This document shows, piece by piece, positions 8,891 to 16,904 of a stretch of DNA of 64,000 nt. The notes under the pieces are model-generated. The model worked only from the letters and a program-made list of their open reading frames with translations, did no database searches and was not told the origin of the DNA. Origin of the DNA: Dactylosporangium fulvum (GTDB lineage Bacteria; Actinomycetota; Actinomycetes; Mycobacteriales; Micromonosporaceae); contig NZ_CP073720.1 of the NCBI RefSeq assembly GCF_025137375.1, forward strand, positions 7,774,501 through 7,838,500. The letters run 5' to 3'. The translations under genes were made by a program, and so were the position numbers. Positions within the stretch are counted from its first letter, which is position 1; every line of letters begins with the position of its first letter.

Positions 8891-9256
8891 TCAGGGTCGC
8901 TCGCAGATGAGGTCGCGTTCAGCGGCGAGGCGCTCGCATCGTTGGGTGCCCCACGCGCCCAGCGGGCGGAGGGCTTCGTTGAGCGAGATGCCATGTTCGG
9001 TGAGGGAGTACTCCACTCTGGGCGGGACTTCGCGGTAGACCTCGCGGTGGATCAGCCCGTCCTCCTCCATCTCGCGCAGGTGCTGGATGAGCATCTTCTC
9101 GCTGACACCGGTGAGGCCGCGTCTGAGTTCGCCGAAGCGGCGGGTGCCGTAGTTGTTCAGCTCCCACAGGATCAGCGACTTCCACTTCCCCGACACCACG
9201 TCCATCGCGGCGTCGATGCCGCAGATGTAGGGGCCGCGCCTGGCGCTCGATCCCAT
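8891..9256 (-). CDS. HxlR-family transcriptional regulator
   Basis: 121 residues from ATG 9256, preceded by GGGAGAA at good spacing; the frame is open to 9304 but that would run through the operator. The HxlR signature is complete: PYICGIDAAMDVVSGKWKSL, ILWELN, RRFGELRRGLTGVSEKMLIQ and LREMEEDGLIHREVYREVPP, then VEYSLTEHG. These are dimeric winged-helix regulators that commonly respond to electrophiles or other small molecules and control a divergent redox gene. Here the divergent genes are two NAD(P)-dependent reductases, and a perfect palindrome lies between them. Confidence 0.9.
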   Translation of the reverse strand: MGSSARRGPYICGIDAAMDVVSGKWKSLILWELNNYGTRRFGELRRGLTGVSEKMLIQHLREMEEDGLIHREVYREVPPRVEYSLTEHGISLNEALRPLGAWGTQRCERLAAERDLICERP

Positions 9257-9276
9257 CGGGTTCTCCCGGTCCTGGA

Positions 9277-9296
9277 TACTTACCATCAGGTAAGTA
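9277..9296. promoter_or_regulatory. Perfect inverted repeat between hxlR-like and reductase genes
   Basis: TACTTACC (9277-9284), spacer ATCA, GGTAAGTA (9289-9296). It begins 21 bases upstream of the regulator start and lies about 100 bases upstream of the reductase start. This is the usual position and size of an HxlR-type operator. A TTGAAC hexamer directly follows on the plus strand (9297-9302). Confidence 0.7.
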
Positions 9297-9394
9297 TTGA
9301 ACAAAATAGTGGGTACTAGCCATTACGAAGGTACCCGCGGACGATGGTGATCGGCGCGCCCGTCATGTCACCGAGCAGAACGAAGGAACGTCTG

Positions 9395-10261
9395 ATGACC
9401 ACCAGCACCACGGTCCTGGGATTGGGGGCGATGGGCAGTGCCCTCGCCCGAGCGGCCCTCGACGCCGGCCGACCCACGGTCGTGTGGAACCGCAGCCCAC
9501 ATCGGGCGCAGGCCCTTGGCGGGCGTGGCGCCGTCGTTGCCGGCAACGTGGAGGAGGCGGTGGCTGGCGACGGAGTGATTGTCGTCTGCCTGTTCGACCA
9601 CCAGTCCGTGCATAGCGTGCTCGATCCGGTCGCCGCCGGCCTGTCCGGGCGTACGGTGATCAATCTGACCACCACGACGCCGAACGAGTCGCGCGAGCTC
9701 GCCGCATGGGCCGCCAAGCGCGGCATCGTCTACCTCGATGGTGCGATCATGGCGGTCCCGCAGATGATCGGCGGTCCGGGTTCGGCGATCCTGTACAGCG
9801 GCTCGGTCACCGCCTTCGAGCAGCATCGGCCGCTGCTGGACCGGTGGGGTGTCAGCAGCTTCTTCGGGCCGGACGCGGGTATGGCCTCGCTTTACGACAT
9901 GGCGATGTTGACTGGCATGTATGCGATGTTTGCCGGCTTTCTGCACGGTGCGGCGATGGTTGGCGCCGCGGGCGTGGCGGCGACCGAGTTCGCCGAGTTG
10001 CAGGTGCCTTTCCTTGCCGCTATGACCGGCCAGCTGGCTGGCTTCGCCGCGACGGTCGACGCCAAGGACTACGCCGGGGAGGGCCAGCAGAGCCTGCAGT
10101 TCACCGAAACGGCTCTGGCCGCGCTACTGCGGGCCACCGCCGAGCAGGGCGTCGCCGTCGAGGTACTTCAGCCGGTGCACGACATCGTGCAACGTCAGAT
10201 CACCGCCGGATTTGGCGACCACGGCACCGCCCGCATCTTCGAGGAACTGAAGGGCGCGTGA
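9395..10261 (+). CDS. NAD(P)-dependent imine-reductase-like oxidoreductase (first of tandem pair)
   Basis: 288 residues from ATG 9395 with GAAGGAA just upstream; the frame opens at 9344. An N-terminal Rossmann fold carries VLGLGAMGSALARAALDAG, followed by VVWNRSP and the linker strand TVINLTTTTPNESRELAAWA. The C-terminal helical domain begins around the long helix ASLYDMAMLTGMYAMFAGFL. The protein belongs to the 6-phosphogluconate/beta-hydroxyacid dehydrogenase superfamily. The catalytic lysine of that group is replaced by Asp (LYD), as known for one branch of imine reductases. The gene overlaps the next by one base (TGATG) and is probably under the divergent HxlR regulator. Confidence 0.8.
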   Translation: MTTSTTVLGLGAMGSALARAALDAGRPTVVWNRSPHRAQALGGRGAVVAGNVEEAVAGDGVIVVCLFDHQSVHSVLDPVAAGLSGRTVINLTTTTPNESRELAAWAAKRGIVYLDGAIMAVPQMIGGPGSAILYSGSVTAFEQHRPLLDRWGVSSFFGPDAGMASLYDMAMLTGMYAMFAGFLHGAAMVGAAGVAATEFAELQVPFLAAMTGQLAGFAATVDAKDYAGEGQQSLQFTETALAALLRATAEQGVAVEVLQPVHDIVQRQITAGFGDHGTARIFEELKGA

Positions 10262-11169
10262 TGAGCCGCACCGGCACACCCGCCCCGGTCACTGTGATCG
10301 GCCTCGGCCCAATGGGCCGCGCGATGGGCACCACTCTGATTCAGGCCGGGCATCCGGTCACCGTGTGGAACCGTACGCCCGGCCGTGCCGACGACCTTAT
10401 CTCCGCCGGGGCCGCACTGGCACCCACACCCGCCGACGCCATCGCCGCCAGCGGCCTGACCATCATCAGCCTCACCGACTATCAGGCGATGTACGACATC
10501 CTCGCCCCGGTGGTCGATGACGAGCGGCGGCCTGCCGCACTGGGAGGCAAGGTTTTGGTCAACCTCAGCTCCGACACGCCGGATGCGTCGCGGCGGGCTG
10601 CGGCATGGGCGGCAGAACACGGTGGGAGTTTCATCACCGGCGGAGTCATGGTGCCTGCTCCCGCGATTGGGAGCCGCGGCGCGTACGTGTTCTACAGCGG
10701 GCCAGAGGACGTCTTCGACATGCACGAACCGGTACTGAGGGTGATCGGCGAGCCGAAGTACCTCGGCGGCGATCCCGGCCTGGCCCAGTTGTTCTACCAG
10801 GCCCACCTCGACGTGTTCCTAACCGCCTTGTCGAGCCTCCTGCACGCCACGGCTCTTGTCACCGCCGCGGGCGTCCCGGCGGCGGACTTCCTGCCCGGCG
10901 TGCTGACCACCCTCACGGGCATTCCGGCGATGATCGGCGATGGCGCGCAGCTGGCTCAACAACTGGAGGTTGGCGAGTATCCCGGCGACCTCAGTACAGC
11001 CCTGATGATGGGCGCTACAGCCGACCACATCGTCCGGACCAGCGAGACCTTCGGCGTCGACGTTGCATTGCCGAAGGCGGTCAAGTCGCACTACGACCGG
11101 GCGATCGCCGCTGGCTATTCAACCAAGAACTGGACGGCGCTCTACGAGGTGATCAAAGCCGACAGCTGA
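10261..11169 (+). CDS. NAD(P)-dependent imine-reductase-like oxidoreductase (second of tandem pair)
   Basis: 302 residues from ATG 10261, the codon that shares a base with the stop of the preceding paralogue. Rossmann motif VIGLGPMGRAMGTTLIQAG, then VTVWNRTPGRADDL and VNLSSDTPDASRRAAAWAAE, then a helical C-terminal domain. At the position where the upstream copy has LYD this one has LFYQAHLD, an aromatic residue, which recalls the Asp/Tyr split between stereochemical classes of imine reductases. A heterodimer or two enzymes of different specificity are possible (inference). The long open frame that starts at 9706 is just read-through of this frame into the upstream gene. Confidence 0.8.
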   Translation: MSRTGTPAPVTVIGLGPMGRAMGTTLIQAGHPVTVWNRTPGRADDLISAGAALAPTPADAIAASGLTIISLTDYQAMYDILAPVVDDERRPAALGGKVLVNLSSDTPDASRRAAAWAAEHGGSFITGGVMVPAPAIGSRGAYVFYSGPEDVFDMHEPVLRVIGEPKYLGGDPGLAQLFYQAHLDVFLTALSSLLHATALVTAAGVPAADFLPGVLTTLTGIPAMIGDGAQLAQQLEVGEYPGDLSTALMMGATADHIVRTSETFGVDVALPKAVKSHYDRAIAAGYSTKNWTALYEVIKADS

Positions 11170-11393
11170 CGGAAGCACCGATGCCGGCGCGGATGGTGGT
11201 ATCCAATGTCCTCCGTGCCGGCACTGCCGACCAGTCGAAGGTCAGCCATGACCTGGGCCAGGCAATCGGATGCGACGCCGAACTCCCGCGGCGGGCGCCC
11301 GTTGCCCGCCTTCGCGTCCTCCGACGAACAGCCCGCCACCGAGACGACGCCCGCGGCAAGACCGGTGAGCAGCAGCTGACGCCGAGTGAGCAC
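11142..11393 (-). pseudogene. Truncated lipoprotein (signal peptide plus short stub)
   Basis: GTG 11393 opens an 83-codon frame with TRRQLLLTGLAAGVVSVAGC and SSED: a twin-Arg-like n-region, hydrophobic core and a lipobox ending in Cys21. About 35 plausible residues follow (PPREFGVASDCLAQVMADL), after which the sequence turns unlike a protein and ends inside the 3' end of the convergent reductase gene. Solute-binding lipoproteins of ABC importers start this way but are several hundred residues longer, so the rest has been lost, most likely by a rearrangement between about 11,170 and 11,230. It reads divergently from eccE. Confidence 0.6.
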
Positions 11394-11549
11394 GATCGGT
11401 TTCCTTCCCCGTGGGTGCGCCACCGTCCGCCGGGCCGGGGCGGCGCCAGTCTGGCGAGCACCGGACCGCGAGGGTGACGTCCATATGATTGGATCGACCG
11501 GAGTTCCCGCGGCGGCGCAGCGGTTGACAGCGGCAGGAGGTAGCGGCAG

Positions 11550-12806
11550 GTGACGACCGACTCCCAAGGGCCGGTCCGGGCTTCGGCCCGTGTCGGTGTC
11601 GGACCCGCATCCGACCCGTCCCCGGCGACCCTTGCCCCGCGGCGGCGCCCCAGCCACCTCGGGCCGGTCCACGTGCTGCAGGTCGTCGCCGTCGAGGTGG
11701 CGATACTCGGCCTGCTCGCCGTGCTCGACCAGGGTGTCCTGGTCATCGTGCCGGTCGCGCTCGCCGGGCTGCTCATCGCCGTCGTCGCCCTCGGCCGGCA
11801 GAAGAGCCGCTGGTGGCTGGAGCGCCGGGTCCTCGCGTGGCACTTCAACCGCCGCGTGAAGCGGCACCCCGCCGGGCCGGTCACCGACCCGCGGCTCGCC
11901 CCGCTGCGCACGCTCGCGCCGCGGCTGACCGTCCAGGACGTGCCGGTGTCCGACGACTCCGTGATCGGGGTGGCCCGCGACGACGCCGGCTGGTTCGCGG
12001 TGGCGGAGGTCACCCCGACGGCCGCGATGGCCGACGGGCCGTCCGGGCACCTGCCGCTGGAGTCGCTCGTCACCACGCTCACCGACACCGGCCAGCCCGG
12101 CTCCGCCCTGCAGGTGGTCACGCACACCCTCGGCTCCCCCAGCCACGACCTGCAGCAGGCGCTGCCGGCCGCGTACTCCTACCGGGAGCTGGTCCAGCGC
12201 TTCGGTGCCGCCCCGATCCCGGCCGACCGGGTCACCTGGGTCGCCGTCCGCCTCGACGCGCGGGCCCTCGCCGAAGCCGGCGCGGAGAGCGCCGAGAACG
12301 CCGTCGACGTCGTCGCGGCGATGCTCCGCAAGGTCGCGCGGACCCTGCGCGGGGCCGGGGTCAACGTGCGGATCCTCGACCGTGGCGGGGTCCTGACGGC
12401 CCTGGAGCGCTCCTGCGACCTGCAGCGCACCGACGTCACGGCGCCGCCGCCCCAGCCGCGGGAGACGTGGGACGCGTGGCACTCCGCGGGCCTTGCCCAC
12501 CGGTCCTACTGGGTGCAGGACTGGCCCTCGATCAACCAGGACGGGGCCGTCGGCGCCCTCGGTGACCGGCTTGCCGCCGTGCCCGGCTCGTTCACCAGCG
12601 TGGCGTTCGTCATCGTCCCCGGTGCCGCCACCGACGCCCAGGTCGACGTCAGGTGTCTGGTACGTGTCGCGGCACCCGCCGAGACGATCGCCGCCGTCTG
12701 CCGGGTCCTCGAAGGCGGCACCCACGGCGCGCACCTTCTCCCGCTCGACGGCGAGCAGGGTCCTGCCACATATGCGACCGCACCGACGGGCGGAGGGCCC
12801 CGATGA
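11550..12806 (+). CDS. eccE: Type VII secretion protein EccE
   Basis: 418 residues from GTG 11550 with AGGAGG at 11535-11540. Two adjacent transmembrane helices near the N-terminus (about residues 38-58 and 62-82, LQVVAVEVAILGLLAVL and GVLVIVPVALAGLLIAVVAL) are followed by the soluble EccE domain, including SVIGVARDDAGWFAVAEVTP and HSAGLAHRSYWVQDWPS. EccE sits at the periphery of the EccB-C-D-E membrane complex and helps stabilise it. The gene overlaps the next by four bases (ATGA) and heads the rightward T7SS operon that continues through eccD and eccB. Confidence 0.85.
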   Translation: MTTDSQGPVRASARVGVGPASDPSPATLAPRRRPSHLGPVHVLQVVAVEVAILGLLAVLDQGVLVIVPVALAGLLIAVVALGRQKSRWWLERRVLAWHFNRRVKRHPAGPVTDPRLAPLRTLAPRLTVQDVPVSDDSVIGVARDDAGWFAVAEVTPTAAMADGPSGHLPLESLVTTLTDTGQPGSALQVVTHTLGSPSHDLQQALPAAYSYRELVQRFGAAPIPADRVTWVAVRLDARALAEAGAESAENAVDVVAAMLRKVARTLRGAGVNVRILDRGGVLTALERSCDLQRTDVTAPPPQPRETWDAWHSAGLAHRSYWVQDWPSINQDGAVGALGDRLAAVPGSFTSVAFVIVPGAATDAQVDVRCLVRVAAPAETIAAVCRVLEGGTHGAHLLPLDGEQGPATYATAPTGGGPR

Positions 12807-13816
12807 CCCGCCCCATCGAACCGGTTCAGCAGCGCGGTGTCCTCGGCGCGCCCGCACCGGCGCCCGGACCTGCCCAGGGGCAGCCGGCAGGACAGGCGGG
12901 CGGGCAGGCGCCCCACGTGCGGGTCGCCGGGCCGCAGACGGCACCCGGCACACAGGCCCAGCCCGACACCGGGCGCGCCACCGAGGCCCATGCAGCCGCC
13001 GTGACGGAGGCCGAGGCGTCGGCGCAGACCCTGCGGGTCGCCGGGCTCGTCGCCGCCGCCCCAATGCCACCGTCCGGCCCGCCCGGCGGCACCGTCTACG
13101 GCAACCGTGACGACGAACGCGACGCCGCTCCCGGCGGCAGGCAGCCGGGGCTGCGCATCGGCTGGCACACCGCGTCGCTGACCGCGCTCAACCCGATGGG
13201 CGTCAGGTCGGCCGGCACCGGGCTCGTCCTCGGCGCAGACTACAACCAGCAGCCGGTCCCGATCCGGCTGTTCCGGCCCGAACCCACCCGCGTCACGCTC
13301 GTCGGCGGGGTGTGGGCGGCGCAGATGCTCGCGTTCCGGGCCCTGGCGCTCGGCTCGCAGATCGTCGTGATGACGGTCGACCCGGCCGCGTGGCACGGCT
13401 TCGGCGATCGGGCCGTCGGCCGCGCCGACCGGGTCGCGGTCCTGCACGGTGAGCAGCCGGCCACCATCACCGCGACCGCCCACCGGCCCGTCCTCGTCGT
13501 GCACGACCTCGGCACCACCGGCCCGTCGAGCCCACCGGCGGCCGGGCCGTGGCAGACGCAGCTGACCGTCCTGCGGCGCCTCGAGGAGCCCGGCGAGCCC
13601 GCGGTGCGGTCGTGTGATCTCGTGGTCCTGCAACGGTTGCACACCACCGAGGCCGCGGTCGCCCGGACGGCGTTGCAGTTGGACCCGCAGAGCGTGCAGC
13701 GGCTGCAGATGCTGGAGAACGAGATGCTCGCGCTCATCGGCGGCGGCGCCAACCGGTACCTGTGGCTGCACCCCACGTCGGCGGAGCGTCAGACCATGGG
13801 CAACGCACGGCGATGA
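12803..13816 (+). CDS. Walker-A-less ATPase-like T7SS-associated protein
   Basis: 337 residues from ATG 12803, overlapping eccE by four bases. The first ~100 residues are Pro/Ala/Gly/Gln-rich and probably disordered. The folded part reads GTGLVLGADYNQQPVPIRLF and RVTLVGGVWAAQMLAFRALA, then QIVVMTVDPAAW, RPVLVVHDLG, and a C-terminal helical stretch. This order resembles an EccC/FtsK ATPase module (LGvd..g.pv.ldl..., P-loop strand, VvDdl strand), except that the P-loop glycines and Lys are replaced by GGVWAAQ. It has no transmembrane segment. I suspect a nucleotide-independent regulatory or docking homologue of an EccC domain; the name is not established. Confidence 0.6.
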   Translation: MTRPIEPVQQRGVLGAPAPAPGPAQGQPAGQAGGQAPHVRVAGPQTAPGTQAQPDTGRATEAHAAAVTEAEASAQTLRVAGLVAAAPMPPSGPPGGTVYGNRDDERDAAPGGRQPGLRIGWHTASLTALNPMGVRSAGTGLVLGADYNQQPVPIRLFRPEPTRVTLVGGVWAAQMLAFRALALGSQIVVMTVDPAAWHGFGDRAVGRADRVAVLHGEQPATITATAHRPVLVVHDLGTTGPSSPPAAGPWQTQLTVLRRLEEPGEPAVRSCDLVVLQRLHTTEAAVARTALQLDPQSVQRLQMLENEMLALIGGGANRYLWLHPTSAERQTMGNARR

Positions 13817-13898
13817 GGACGTTGCGCTTCCGGGCGTTCTGTTACGTTGTTTGCCGTCGTAGCCGTCTGCGCAGCCATGACGCAGTAAGGAGATCGCC

Positions 13899-15302
13899 GT
13901 GACGCCCCGGATCGGCATCGGGCTGGCCCGAGTGACCGTCGCCACCCCGAAACGGCGCATCGACGTCGCACTGCCCGACAACGCCATCGTCGCGGAGCTC
14001 CTGCCGCACCTGCTGCGCCACGCGGGTGAGGACATGGGCGACACCGACCACAACTCCGGCTGGGTGCTGCGCCGGGCCACCGGCGCGCTCGTCGAGCCGG
14101 CCCGCAACCTGACCGTCCAGGGGGTCCGCGACGGCGAGATCCTGCACCTCGTGCCGGGGCGCACCGACTGGCCGGAGCTCGCCTACGACGACGTCGTCGA
14201 GGTCATCGCCAACGGCGCGCGGCGCACCGGCAGGTCGTGGAGCGGCCCCGCCACCCGCCGCGGCGGGATCACGTTCGGTGTCGTCACGTTCACACTCGGC
14301 GTCCTCGCGATCGCCCTGTCCGGCCCGCCGTGGACGATCCCGGCGGCCGTCGCCGGCGGGATCGCACTCGTGCTGGCCCTCGCCGGGCTTGTCGTCGCCC
14401 GCGCCCTCGGCGACGCGCCCGCCGGTGGTGCCGTCGCCGGAGCCGCCCTGCCCTACGCGTTCGCCGCCGGCGCCCTCGCCGTCGTGCCCGACCGCATCGG
14501 CGTCACCGGGCTCGGCGCGACCAGCGTGCTGCTCGGGTCGGCGGCGCTGCTGGCAGTCAGCGTCCTCGGGTACGTCGGCACGGCCGCCGTGCGGTGGCTG
14601 TTCATGGCCGGGCTCGAGGTCGGCATCGCCGGGATCATCACGGGGCTGCTCGTGCTTGCCGGGATGTCGGCGGCCGGGTCCGCCGCGTTCGCCCTGACCC
14701 TCGTCATCGGCCTGCTGCCCGGCTATCCGCTGATCGCGAGCTGGCTCGGCAAGCTGCCCGTGCCGACCCTGCCGGACAAGCCGGAGGACATCCTCGTCGA
14801 CCAGCCGGTGCCGAAGCGGGCCGGGGTGTTCGCCGCTGTCGCCCGCGCCACCGAGCTGCTCACCGGCATGCTGCTGGCCGCCGCCGTCGTCGGTGCCGTG
14901 ACCATCGTCATGCTCGGCGTCGACGGCCGCACCACGAGCATCCTGCTCGCCGCCAGCGCGTCCGCGGCACTGCTACTGCGGGCCAGGCTCTTCCCGGCCG
15001 CCCGGCAGCGGGTCCCGCTGCTCGCCGGCGGTGCGTTCGGCGTCGCGGTGCTGCTGCTCGGCCTCGTCCTGCGCACCGACCCCGGTGGCGGGCGCCTGGT
15101 GGTCCTCCCGGCGCTGCTGCTCGTCGGGGGTGCGATCGTCGCCGCCGGGCTGATCTACAGCAGACGGACACCGACGCCGTACATCGGCCGCATCGCCGAC
15201 ATCACCGACGTCGTCGCGATCATCGCGCTGATCCCCCTCGCCTGCGGCGTGATCGGCATCTACGGCTCGATCCAGGCGCTGTTCGCCTCGTTCGGCAGCT
15301 GA
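13899..15302 (+). CDS. eccD: Type VII secretion integral membrane protein EccD
   Basis: 467 residues from GTG 13899 with AAGGAG upstream. Residues ~1-85 form the ubiquitin-like (YukD) domain (RVTVATPKRRIDVALPDNAI ... ILHLVPG). From about residue 125 eleven or so transmembrane helices follow, with a cytoplasmic loop around LPVPTLPDKPEDILVDQPVP between helices six and seven. EccD forms the membrane vestibule of the ESX channel as a dimer in each protomer. One base separates it from eccB. Confidence 0.92.
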   Translation: MTPRIGIGLARVTVATPKRRIDVALPDNAIVAELLPHLLRHAGEDMGDTDHNSGWVLRRATGALVEPARNLTVQGVRDGEILHLVPGRTDWPELAYDDVVEVIANGARRTGRSWSGPATRRGGITFGVVTFTLGVLAIALSGPPWTIPAAVAGGIALVLALAGLVVARALGDAPAGGAVAGAALPYAFAAGALAVVPDRIGVTGLGATSVLLGSAALLAVSVLGYVGTAAVRWLFMAGLEVGIAGIITGLLVLAGMSAAGSAAFALTLVIGLLPGYPLIASWLGKLPVPTLPDKPEDILVDQPVPKRAGVFAAVARATELLTGMLLAAAVVGAVTIVMLGVDGRTTSILLAASASAALLLRARLFPAARQRVPLLAGGAFGVAVLLLGLVLRTDPGGGRLVVLPALLLVGGAIVAAGLIYSRRTPTPYIGRIADITDVVAIIALIPLACGVIGIYGSIQALFASFGS

Positions 15303-15303
15303 C

Positions 15304-16794
15304 ATGGCGACCCGCCGGGACCAGCTGCAGTCCTACCAGTTCATGACCCAGCGGGTCCTGTCCGCGTTCGTCATGCGCGAGACCGACCCGGCCCAGTCGC
15401 CGCTGCGGCGCGGCATCGGCGCCGTCTTCGCCGGCATCATGGTCGCCGTCCTCGTCGGTGCCGGCTTCGGCGTCTACGGCATCCTCACGAAGGTCGGCGG
15501 CACCGCCTGGAAGGCCGACGGATCGATCGTCGTCGAGCGCGAGACCGGCGCGACATTCGTCTTCATGGACGGCCGGCTCCACCCGACGCTCAACTTCACC
15601 TCCGCACTGCTGGCCTCCGGGCGGGGCGCATCGCAGCTGTTCCGCGTGTCGCAGAAGTCCCTGGGATCCGTGCCGCGCGGCATCACCATCGGCATCACCG
15701 GCGCACCCGACTCGCTCCCCCCGGCCGGCAAGGCCGTCGGGCTGCCGTGGACCGTCTGCTCCACGGCGGGCACGTCGAGCTCCGGCGGGCAGACGGCAAC
15801 GGTCAGCCTCATGGCGGGTGAGGCGACGGCCGGTGCACGTGTCAGCGGAAACGGCCAGGGCGTGCTCATCAAGGACGTCACGACCGGCCTGACCTACCTC
15901 GTCGTCAACGGTCACCGGCACCAGCTGTGGGAGTCGCGGACGGTCATCCCGGCCCTGTTCGGTGCCGTCGTCACCCCGGCCCCGGTCGGCACCGCCTGGA
16001 TCAACGCCCTTCCCGCGGGTGTGCCGATCAGCCCCATCACCATCAACAACCGCGGCACCGACAGCAAGAGCGTCACCGGCCGCAAGATCGGCGACCTGCT
16101 GGTCGTGCAGACGGGCTCCGGCCCGCAGCACTACCTCGTCTTCGACGACGGCATCGCCCCGATCACCCAACTGCAGAAGAACATCTTCGACGCCCAGTTC
16201 CCCGGCAAAGACCCGGTACAGGTCTCCGTCGGCGACATCAACAAGACCAAGAGCAGCTCCCGCCTGACCACCCCCGAGGGCAACGACGCCGCGGCCCCGT
16301 CCGAGCCGCCGAAGCTGGACCTGCAGCCCGGCTCCCCCGGCGACCTCGTCTGCGCCACCACGACCGACCCGCGCAACGCCCCGCAGATCACCGTCGGCGG
16401 CACCATCCCCTCCATCGACGCCGGGGTCCCCACGATCGGCCGCTCGACCGCCGGCACCGCCCTCGCCGACCGCGTCTCCGTCCCGGCGGGGCGGGTCGCC
16501 ATCGTCCGCGTCCTGCCTTCCGCGACTGCCACCTCGGGTGCCTACGCGATCATCACCGACATGGGCGTCCGCTTCTCCGTGCCGTCGGCGGAGGTCCTGC
16601 GGATGCTCGGCTACTCGCCGGACAAGGCGACCGACGTGCCGAGCTCGCTGGTGACCCGCATTCCGGCCGGTCCGGTCCTCGACCCGGCGGCAGTGTTCCA
16701 GCCGCAGGTGGCCGGCGCTCCGGCCGCACAGTCCTCACCGGCCCCGTCCACGTCCCCGTCCGGCTCCCCATCCCCGAAGCCCTCCGCCAGCTGA
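15304..16794 (+). CDS. eccB: Type VII secretion protein EccB
   Basis: 496 residues from ATG 15304. The start is the EccB hallmark: MATRRDQLQSYQFMTQRVLS, then R..dp.qSPlRR and a single transmembrane helix (~40-62). The rest is periplasmic, with the known repeat architecture (VFMDGRLHPTLNFTSALLAS, TYLVVNGHRHQLWESR, YLVFDDGIAPITQLQ, YAIITDMGVRFSVPS). The two cysteines C155-region and C351-region (TVCSTAG, LVCATTT) could form the usual disulfide. The C-terminal ~35 residues are a Pro/Ser tail. It is the last gene of the rightward operon; mycP converges from the other side. Confidence 0.93.
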   Translation: MATRRDQLQSYQFMTQRVLSAFVMRETDPAQSPLRRGIGAVFAGIMVAVLVGAGFGVYGILTKVGGTAWKADGSIVVERETGATFVFMDGRLHPTLNFTSALLASGRGASQLFRVSQKSLGSVPRGITIGITGAPDSLPPAGKAVGLPWTVCSTAGTSSSGGQTATVSLMAGEATAGARVSGNGQGVLIKDVTTGLTYLVVNGHRHQLWESRTVIPALFGAVVTPAPVGTAWINALPAGVPISPITINNRGTDSKSVTGRKIGDLLVVQTGSGPQHYLVFDDGIAPITQLQKNIFDAQFPGKDPVQVSVGDINKTKSSSRLTTPEGNDAAAPSEPPKLDLQPGSPGDLVCATTTDPRNAPQITVGGTIPSIDAGVPTIGRSTAGTALADRVSVPAGRVAIVRVLPSATATSGAYAIITDMGVRFSVPSAEVLRMLGYSPDKATDVPSSLVTRIPAGPVLDPAAVFQPQVAGAPAAQSSPAPSTSPSGSPSPKPSAS

Positions 16795-16904
16795 CCCCTG
16801 CTCGTTCGCCGCTTGATCAACGTCCCGAGAGGCGGGTGGGCGCTGGACGACAGTGCCACCGGCAATGACCAGGTCGACGCGCCCGGTCATCAGTCAGGAG
16901 ACCG

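Noticed and set aside
9297..9325. Possible -35 (TTGAAC) and -10 promoter for the reductase genes
   Set aside because: No hexamer at proper spacing resembles a -10 box well enough.
11394..13070. Long minus-strand frame opposite eccE and the following gene
   Set aside because: Only its last 83 codons (11142-11393) look like a protein; the rest is the shadow of eccE and the adjacent gene.
16795..16904. Terminator between the convergent eccB and mycP genes
   Set aside because: Only weak imperfect hairpins are visible and there is no T-tract.
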